64,000 bases of DNA. Source: Narthecium ossifragum. Its lineage: Eukaryota > Streptophyta > Magnoliopsida > Dioscoreales > Nartheciaceae. Position numbers and translations under genes: made by a program. The stretch spans positions 18,244,957 to 18,308,956 of the forward strand of contig OY986965.1 in assembly GCA_963920575.1 (NCBI GenBank), read 5' to 3'. Numbering within the stretch: position 1 is the first letter of the stretch; every line of letters starts with the position of its first letter. This document shows positions 56,901 through 64,000 of this stretch, piece by piece. The notes beneath the pieces are model-generated. The model ran no database searches, had not been told where the DNA came from, and was given only the letters and a program-made list of their open reading frames with translations.

Positions 56901-57260
56901 CTTCCCTGTTCCAGCTGCTACATCTTCACGACAAGAATTGGACATTGGACGACTCTTCCCAAACTCCGGCGAACTTGAAGCCCCAGCGACAAAGACATCC
57001 TGCATGGCGATGAACGTGGTGGTCCAAGAACTCACGTCATTTCATATTCCTTTTATTATTATAATTATAGGAAAATATTTATTTTTATTGGATCTAGAAT
57101 CGGAGGTGTTCCCTATGAGGATGTAAATGATGGATCTCCCAACTTGGCGATCCAGGGGTGTGGTGCCTGCAATTTCCTTACACGAAATTAAAAATGATTT
57201 GCTCGAAAATAAAATAGAAATCTGGTCCCAACGAGATCGATGTTTTATCCACGAACAAAA

Positions 57261-57276
57261 TCTGGCACGCCCGGTG
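57261..57276 (+). other. Primer-binding site of the Tat-like element
   Basis: TCTGGCACGCCCGGTG shortly after the LTR end, the site shared by many Tat/Ogre-type Gypsy elements. Confidence 0.75.
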
Positions 57277-57406
57277 TAACCACACCTTACCTCCCATCTC
57301 TAGATCCAAGAAAAAAAAAAGATGATGGTGGGAAAAAAAAATCGTCATCGTCATCAAAATCAAAATACATATATACACCTACATCTTAACAAGTCTTACT
57401 TCTTAA

Positions 57407-58395
57407 ATGAAGGATATGGCACAGGCGACTTTGGAAGCGTTTGTCACTATTCGCTTTGGAGACCTCTCATTTGACATCCCGATTGGAAGCGACGGCCTTC
57501 CGATGCCGACAACGCCATCAAAAGTTTCCTTCACCACTTCTGGAGCAGCTACCTCCGATGCACAAGTGAAGACTATCGTAGGACCTCAGGAAGAGATGAT
57601 GACTCGCCAAGATGAACTCCCGGCTCATCGAAGGAAGCATAACGCTAAAGCTCCCGCAGTTGGACCTAGCGGCCAGGAAAAAAACAAGACAATTGAAAAG
57701 GATTTTGTGTCTACCCAAGAGCAAACAAAGATGTCAAACCAAAGACGTCGGCACCGTCAAGCGGTTTGCACCACCAAACGAAGTTGAAGACTTCCCAAAA
57801 TTGTCCAGTGATAGGTGTATGGGGCTCCTCAGCCGGATCTTGCACCCATCAAGCCGAGAATGCCGAAAAGCAGCGCATATACTCAGTGGCAGCTAGACAA
57901 TCAAAGACACTTGTTCCGCAAGGACAACCGGGGGCAGCCATTCGCGTCAAATCCGCCCCAACTGATGACGATGGCTTTACTCTCGTTACTTCCAAGAGAA
58001 GACTCATGGTGGCCGAGAAAACTTCTGCAATCTAGACGATCTCTGCACTATGTGCCGAACATCCGAAAGGTAAAACCAAAATAATCTACCCATCTGTTGC
58101 GAAAATGCAGGTAGCCCCTAAGGTTGACTACGAAGCCCATTACGAGGTGTACCGCGACAAACCTTGCATTGGCCTCCATGCAACAGGAAATGATGAGGCG
58201 TCGCTCCACGTTCGGTACTGCTATGTTCAGTTATTTCGAGCGGAGTATGAACGCCAACGGAGGAATGCGGAGCCCAAACACCCGACTCATCAGAGTTACA
58301 TCGAGGATATGGCACAAGTAACTTTTGGAAGCGTTCGTTACTATCTGTTTCGAAGGCCTTGGTTCGACATTCCGATGGTTAAAATAAGAAAATAA
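57407..58395 (+). pseudogene. Start of Tat-like internal coding region, broken
   Basis: 57407-57787 opens MKDMAQATLEAFVTIRFGDL and has FDIPIGSDGLPMP. Other frames then give DDDGFTLVTSKRRLM (57965-58010), a pattern common near the gag start of Tat elements, and MQVAPKVDYEAHYEVYRDKP (58105-58395), with a second, diverged DMAQVTFGS...WFDIPM. The DMAQ...FDIP segment is thus present twice (57413-57485 and 58308-58375). Frame changes and truncation at about 58385 leave no complete gag. Confidence 0.5.
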
Positions 58396-59880
58396 GGAAG
58401 GTAAAATAAGAAATATGAAGTATCGAAAATAGATGATCTAATAACGAAATAAAAAAACGATGAAAATATGATGGATGAATACTAAGGTTCCGATTTCACC
58501 ATAACATCCTGATTCTATGTATTGAATCAATCAAGATCTCAGTTTAATTCCAAGGGCTCGTTCTTCCAGTATGATGATCCGTTCGATCGCGGTCTTCGCC
58601 AAGTACCCCCAATTAACCCTAGCTAATGAACTCATAACTAAGTGTTAACCAAGAATCCATTAAGCTCTGAAGAACAATTATGAACCAAGAAGTGTCTTAG
58701 CTTGAACCCGGCTTCGACTAAATCTCATTCATTCATAGATCCTGCAAGATTAAGGAATGAGCCCTCGCCCAATCTCACATAACATAATCTATAATACTTC
58801 TATTGGCCAGATAAAGGTATTTAAGATCTCGGTTATAATAATGAATGAAACAAGAAATATAAACTGATTAAATAAATATGATCCAATAACATATAATAAT
58901 TCAGTTAGGCTACATCGGTTCCGTAGCAAAGGGATTAGCCACTCATGTTCATAAAAACAACCAAGATATTCATAAGAAAGATAAGAAAGAAAAACCCTAG
59001 ATGTTCGTGCGGTCTTCTCCCCTCTTTCCGGCCTTCAAAACTCCTCCAATAGTGCTGGCTAACCTCCCTGATAAGTCTTGGACGACTTCCTTAAATAGGG
59101 GTAAGAAACCAAAATTTTGCTTCAGCCTTTGGATTAAATCTGGTCCGCTCGTTTTCAAGTCATCCGACAAAGGATCGATCTTCTTAAGGATAAAGATCGA
59201 TATTCTTTCTTTTGTCAATTTTTGTAACCTGGTTCGTCCCGACTAAGATCGATCTCTTTAAGGAAAGGATCGATCTTCTTTCTCCGTAGACTAGCTTCCT
59301 TCCAAAACGCCCAGGTTCAGATCGATCTTTTCAATGAAGAGATCGATCTCTTTCATCAATTGTTGACTACGCCCATAAAGGATCGATCTTTCTAGTAAAG
59401 AAGATCGATCTTTTATTCCAACTTTCTTATTTTCGCTCACGGTCGATCTTCGTATCGACCCTGCGAAGTATTTTTCTTGACAGAAGCTGACGGTCGATGC
59501 CACGGTCGACCGCGAGAATTTTGGAGCGCGACGGTCGATCCGACGGTCGACCGTGGGTCTTTTTCATCTCTGCATACATAAGAGATCGATCTTTTATTTA
59601 AGGAAGATCGATCTTTTATTTCCTGCATCTTTCTTCTGCTATTCTGCCCTGCGCACTGGTACGAAAAACACTGTAACTTCCTCTATGCAGCTCCAAATCC
59701 CGAACCGTAAAATTTCTCCGAAACTAGACTTCAAGATCTTTCTAAAGGTGTATGGAACATCATCTGGTTCTTCATGAGTAGGTACAGTTTAATCTTTCAA
59801 GTTGATTCATGTAATCTTTTCAGCTTCTTTGCTCCTTTTTCCTGCATTTTCCACACAACTATGTGAAGCAACATCTATTA
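58385..59880 (-). repeat. Athila-like LTR fragment, reverse
   Basis: Homologous in reverse to 43691-45242 (landmarks: CTCAGTTTAATTCCAAGGGCTCG at about 58536 and the TTCTTCATGAGTAGGTACAG part near 59770). TATA-like CCCTATTTAA on the minus strand at 59091-59100. Both LTR ends are missing. Array at 59170-59613. Confidence 0.82.
59170..59613. repeat. Mixed palindrome array in reverse Athila-like LTR
   Basis: AGGATCGATCTT / AAGATCGATCTTT pairs at 59170-59418 and 59578-59613 enclose a block of a different type (59438-59558) with GGTCGAT...ATCGACC hairpins as in the Sirevirus-like LTR. Confidence 0.85.
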
Positions 59881-60773
59881 TATAAGGAAGAGCGGTTTTT
59901 AAAATGTCTCAACTATAAAACATAAAGAGTGGTCCAGATTTATCTCCAAACACATCCAACGATCCAGATTTCATCATCAAACTTTAAGATTCCCACCAAA
60001 AAGTTGGAGTTCCCGCCAAAACCCACTACTTCACCTCCCTTCCTCCCACCCAAAAGCTCAGCCTTCACTTAAACTGAGAGAGAGAGAGGAGACGGGATGG
60101 GATGGGATGTGACCGGCTATCCCATCCGCCTCATCTCCCTCTCTCTTCTCTCATCTCCCATCGCCCTCTCTACTCAAATCCCCCTCTCTTCTCTTTCTCC
60201 CATCTCCCTCTCTTCTCACATCTACCGGCTCCGTCGTCTGTCGTCCGTCGGCTCTATCGGCTCCGTCGTCCGTCGGCCACGCCCCCTCTACCGGCTTTAC
60301 CGGCTCCGTCGTCTGACGGCCACGCCCCCACGCCCCCACGCCCCCTCTGCCGGCTCTAACCTCCCCACTCTTCCCGTCTCCGGCCCCTCGGCCCTTCCGC
60401 TCATTCACCCCGTTCCTCTCCGAGGCGTCGAGAGGGTGACTGGAGAGAGAGAGATCGTGAGGAGAAGAGAGGAGAGCGACGACCCGATCAGGGAAGAGAG
60501 GGAGACCGCGACCATTGGAGAGATCACGGCAGGGACCGTGGCGGGAGGAGACCGCGACTTGAGCTTGAGTGCGACGGTGAGTAGTAGAGGTACTTCCATC
60601 GAGCTCCTCGATCATCGTCTCGGCACCGCCTCTCGGACTGCCTCTGCTCTGAGCCATCGAGCTTCTCGGATCGCCTCTCGGATCGCCTTTACTTCGAGCC
60701 ATCGAGCCTCTACTCCGCCTCTACTCCGATCATCGTCCCGGCGCCACCATCGAGCTCCTCGATCTACGGTATA
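59881..60773. other. Unassigned, gene-like C-rich sequence, left part
   Basis: AT-rich to about 60060, then strongly C- and CG-rich (CATCTCCCTCTC runs and GGCTCCGTCGTC repeats). The open frame of 258 codons (60097-60873) is low complexity (Arg/Ser/Pro/Leu) and its last part is LTR sequence, so it is not called a protein. It may be a 5' UTR/first exon split by the solo LTR at 60774. Confidence 0.4.
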
Positions 60774-62438
60774 TGATGTGCTATCGCAGGCACTCAAAAA
60801 TAAATCCAGTACTCTTCAAAATAAATGTAGTAGTGCGAGTACGAGTCGATCCCACGAAGAGTGTTTAGCCTAGTTTTGTGCTAAGTGAACAAAGATAGGG
60901 GGGTTTTTAAACGTGAGGGAAAACAATAAAGAAATAATCTAAAACGAAGAAACAAGTTGAATCAAGAGAACAAACCTTGGTCTGAGTCAACATCCACCAT
61001 CGGAATCCAACAACTGATCATAGATGCAAGTATCAATCAATTTATACCATGAATATTCACCGTTCGAATTAAATTCGAATCTCTCCTCAATCATAGTTAA
61101 TTAGAAACAAGCGATCTAATCAACCCTAACTACTAGACAACCTAAGACAAGCGCTGTAGATTTAATCTAGTAGCAGCGTTAAGAATAGGGAGATCGATGA
61201 AGCTATACAACACAAGCACAAGCGGTTGCATTTAATCTAGTTGAATATTCTTCCTAAGATCTAACAAGATCTGATCAGCAGTAAATTATTAGATCCTAGT
61301 TGCTTCGCAGATTAGAGGGATCAAACAGTTCCGGATTTGATATCCAACCTAGCAGTAGATCGCCATGAATAATAAACTAGTAGCGCTCCTAGCAATTAGA
61401 CAAGACAATCATGAAGATAAACACAGAAGAACATTCAATACTCATCTATAAACTGAACAATAAAAATAAATTAGATCTCACAGTCTCATTGATTCCGAGG
61501 TTTCAGTCTCCTCGACCAAGGATCAAGATTTAGCCACGCAGGGCCATCGAGAACAATCCTCAAAAGATTCCAATAAACAAGATAAAACCTAGAAAAAATA
61601 TAAAGGAGGAGAAAGAGCAGCCAAAAGTGTCCAAGAATCCCCCCTCAAACCCTAGAAAGAGTCCTATTTATAGCCTCAAGTGTATCCACCCTCGGATTAG
61701 ATCACAATCGTTGATTTTCGTTACTGGGAAAGTCCGATCGATCCTTCTCGGCGTGCTGGATCGATCGGATGCGTTAAAATCTTCAACTTCTATTTACGCC
61801 CGAGTCCGATCGATCGAACTATAGGCGCTGGATCGATCGGATGCGTAAAAATCCACCTTCTCTGGGTAAGTTTGAGTCCGATCGATCGAACTTTAGGTGT
61901 CCGATCGATTTGGCTCATAAAAATCTGCAATTTCTGACATTTCCCTAGTCCGATCGATCCAACTCTAGGAGTCGGATCGATCTGGCTCATTAGGAGGGAT
62001 GGTTCGATCGATCGGACCATGTTCAACCAAAAAATACATGTTCTGTCACGATTCTGCATAGTCCGATCGATCGGACCCTGCGTGTCGGATCGCTCGGACT
62101 GTTCAGCTTATTACTGTTCTGCCATCCAGACTGCGCCATCGGTACTAAAATTGCCGTAACTTCCTCTAGGATACTCGGATTTACAAACCGTAAAATTCTT
62201 CAGAATCTAGACTTCAAGAGCTTTCCAACCATATATGGCACATTATCTGGTTCTTCATGAGCTGGTACAGATTAATCTTTAAAGTTGATCCATGTACTCT
62301 TTTCAGCTTCTTTTCGACTTAAGGACTTCAATTGCATCCTAAATCAAAATATAAGAATAATGAGTGTATTTAGGAACTAAATAAGCATAGGAGACTAAGT
62401 ATTAAGGGATAAAAATATAACATTATGCATTCTCATCA
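60774..62438 (-). mobile_element. Solo LTR of an Athila-related family, reverse
   Basis: 1,665 bp, TGATGTGC...TCTCATCA (TGATGAG...CACATCA on the minus strand). GTATA is duplicated exactly on both sides (60769-60773 and 62439-62443). TATA box on the minus strand GGCTATAAATAGGAC (61661-61675). Sequence near 62140-62330 (CCGTAACTTCCTCTAGG, TTCTTCATGAG, CTTTTCAGCTTC) is shared with the other Athila-like LTRs. Confidence 0.9.
61733..62090. repeat. Palindrome array upstream of TATA in solo LTR
   Basis: About ten units of TCCGATCGATCC/GATCGATCGGA type, in four CGATCGATCGG pairs separated by spacers ending CATAAAAATCTGC. The nearest unit is about 60 bp from the TATA box. Confidence 0.87.
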
Positions 62439-62443
62439 GTATA

Positions 62444-63260
62444 TATCCCATCCCCCTCTCCGAGCCATCTCCCATCTCCCACCCCCTTTCTCACTCTCTC
62501 TTCCCTCCCAGAGCTCAAGTCTCCCGGTGACGATCCCAGCCACTAACCCCTCCCTGGGAAGCCTCTCGGACCGCCTCTACTCCGAGCCTTTGAGCTTCTC
62601 GGATCGCTTCTCGGAAAGAAAGCTGACGGGGGAGGAGAAAGGTCGGCGAGTCGACGGCGAGGACCCTCGGGCTTGGCGGCAGTGAAGGTAAGCATCACGA
62701 CGTCTCCCTCTTCTCCTCTTCTATTTTTTCTTCTTTCTATTTTTTTTCCTCTTTCAACACCCTCTCCGTCGAGTTCTTTGTTGGACAAGGAGAAGAACTG
62801 TCCGAGGCTTTGGGCGATGACAACGACGGGGAAGAAGAAGGGGCCCGGCTCGAGTCAGGCGAGCGGCTCCCTCCTCTTCCTTCTTTTTTTTTCCTTTCTT
62901 TTTTCTGCAGCCTTCGTCCTCCTAAGACCGGCGCCCGGCGTTAATGGAAGAAACCGTCGATGAGGGGAAAGGGAACCGGCGGTGAAGAGGGTTCCGGTGG
63001 CGGTAGAAGAAAGCCGACGGGGGAGAACCATCAGAGGAGGAGGGAGGCTGACGTTGCCCTTCTCCTTTTCTTTTCTCTCCTTTCTTTTTTTTCTTTTAAT
63101 CACTCTTCTCATAAAAGCCTCGACAGTGCAGGGGAGGAAGCCAAACGCTTCCGCGACAAGGTGTCGATCGGTAACGGTGGCATCGGTGTCAAGGACGACA
63201 GTGAGGAGTAGAGGGGCTGACGGTGGAGCGCCGGCGACGGTGTAGAAGGTGGTCGGCGCG
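62444..63260. other. Unassigned, gene-like C-rich sequence, right part
   Basis: Continues the C-rich sequence of 60060-60773 (TATCCCATCCCC, CATCTCCCACCCC), then alternating GC-rich and T-rich stretches. Overlapping open frames on both strands have no recognisable domain. GTAAGCATC at 62687 and GTAAC in several places could be donors. I see no supported exon. Confidence 0.4.
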
Positions 63261-64000
63261 GCAAAGGAGGGAGAAGGTTGTTCTTCTAAATTGTTCTTAT
63301 CTTGCTTTCTTCTAAATGATTCTATCTGCTTCTCTTTAATCCTGTTAGTATTGTAGATTCAAAAAGAAATCCAGAAAATATTGTTCAATCATTTGATATT
63401 GTTATCTAAGTCTCTTCTATATATGTATTTGCTAAATCATTTTTCTCTTTCAATATCATCGATCTCCTCATGTAGCTGCTCATGGCTATTTCTACATCCG
63501 ATAGCTATAGCTGAAGTACCATGATCTGCTCATGTTTTAGCCCAATTTTGCAAAATGGAAACTTTGGCATGGAAGGTTTGGATTTTATTACCCTTGGAGC
63601 AAATATATTCAGTTGGACGAGCTACTTTAAGAATTAGCAGCTTCTGTTCTGTCGCTAAAGGGATGCCTGCAATCTAAGCAACAGGCATGTGAAAAGCTTC
63701 CCTTCATGTCTATTAAACTTATTTGTCAAATTCGATACTAAATTTGTTTGTCCTATTTGTTGTCATGATAATCTAGGCCTGTCTTATATTTCCTATTTAA
63801 CTTCTTTCCCCTTGATATGAGAATATACCGTGATCTGATCTTTTTCCCCTTCCTTTGGTACCTTAATGGATGCTTTTTTCTGTCGATGCAGTTTTTAAAG
63901 GGATTTAACACACAGTAATTACTGTTAGTGCATGAACGTTGGATTGAAATGCAGTAATTATGTTGTTGGATTTGTTAGTCGTGATTTAATTGACATGCTG
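63261..64000. other. AT-rich, nothing recognised
   Basis: No ORF, repeat or RNA gene that I can support. T-rich composition would fit an intron on the plus strand following the GC-rich stretch. Confidence 0.4.

Larger units (their letters stand above)
54330..57257 (+). repeat. Tat/Ogre-like 5' LTR
   Basis: TGTTGACACCAATTTTG at 54330 to CACGAACA at 57257, directly followed by a Tat-type primer site. 2,928 bp, long as in this Gypsy lineage. TATA box CTATAAATAG at 55385-55394. The transcribed part (55400-57040) is GC-rich, with overlapping non-homologous frames and short tandem repeats; it is treated as LTR leader, not protein-coding. Confidence 0.75.

Noticed and set aside
55396..57013. Many overlapping ORFs on both strands
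   Set aside because: They fall in the GC-rich transcribed part of the Tat-like LTR. None has a domain, and the openness follows from composition and tandem repeats.
60097..60873. 258-codon ORF
   Set aside because: Low-complexity Pro/Arg/Ser/Leu sequence from CATCTCCC and CCGTCG repeats; its last part is solo-LTR sequence after 60774.
21605..62090. GATC-rich arrays as ligation or linker artefacts from MboI/Sau3AI-type cloning
   Set aside because: They lie at matching positions within LTRs that have correct ends and TSDs, with family-specific spacers and flanks.

Overview
This is nuclear DNA from a flowering plant. It holds a spliced plant-type dual-specificity phosphatase gene with GT-AG introns, a Tourist-type MITE, plant LINE, hAT, MULE, Ty1/Copia (including Sirevirus-like), Ty3/Gypsy (Athila- and Tat-like) and Cassandra elements. 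There are no operons, ribosome-binding sites or prokaryotic signals. I cannot name the species; a monocot is possible but not shown.

Layout. 1-2549: 3' half of a LINE with an open ORF2. 2721-3077: a Tourist MITE with TAA target duplication. 4828-18045, minus strand: a DSPTP1-like dual-specificity phosphatase gene in four exons. Its third intron is 11,042 bp, cuts the codon just after the active-site HCX5R loop, and is filled by a minisatellite, a decayed hAT (itself split by a 691-bp MULE-like element with 9-bp TSD) and a decayed Copia element with both LTRs. 18250-19672: GC-rich unassigned sequence. 19673-29895 and 36526-43690: long (about 2.2-2.7 kb) LTRs of one Gypsy-like family, repeatedly nested so that a forward copy lies inside a reverse copy of the same family; most boundaries have 5-bp TSDs. 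30776-33086: an internally deleted Sirevirus-like element (TSD ACTTG) with a complete Cassandra TRIM (TSD TTTAG) inside its 3' LTR. 33632-36525: a multi-exon plant-mobile-domain gene remnant, cut off by an LTR insertion. 43691-47310: Athila-like LTR, primer site and gag-protease ORF. 47311-51101: an unrelated LTR fragment joined to the env-like/3' LTR end of a second Sirevirus-like element. 52848-54315: another Athila-like LTR. 54330-58395: a Tat/Ogre-like LTR and start of its internal region. 58385-59880: reverse Athila-like LTR fragment. 60774-62438: reverse solo LTR with GTATA TSD, placed in GC-rich gene-like sequence.

The one likely functional host gene is the phosphatase. Everything else is mobile-element sequence or unassigned DNA. 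The observation most worth following is that LTRs of three distinct retrotransposon groups (the long-LTR Gypsy family, the Athila-like family and the Sirevirus-like family) carry arrays of short perfect palindromes with an ATCGAT or GTCGA core, close upstream of the TATA box. The palindrome flanks differ between copies but stay self-complementary, and one block of array sequence seems to be shared between a Sirevirus-like and an Athila-like LTR.
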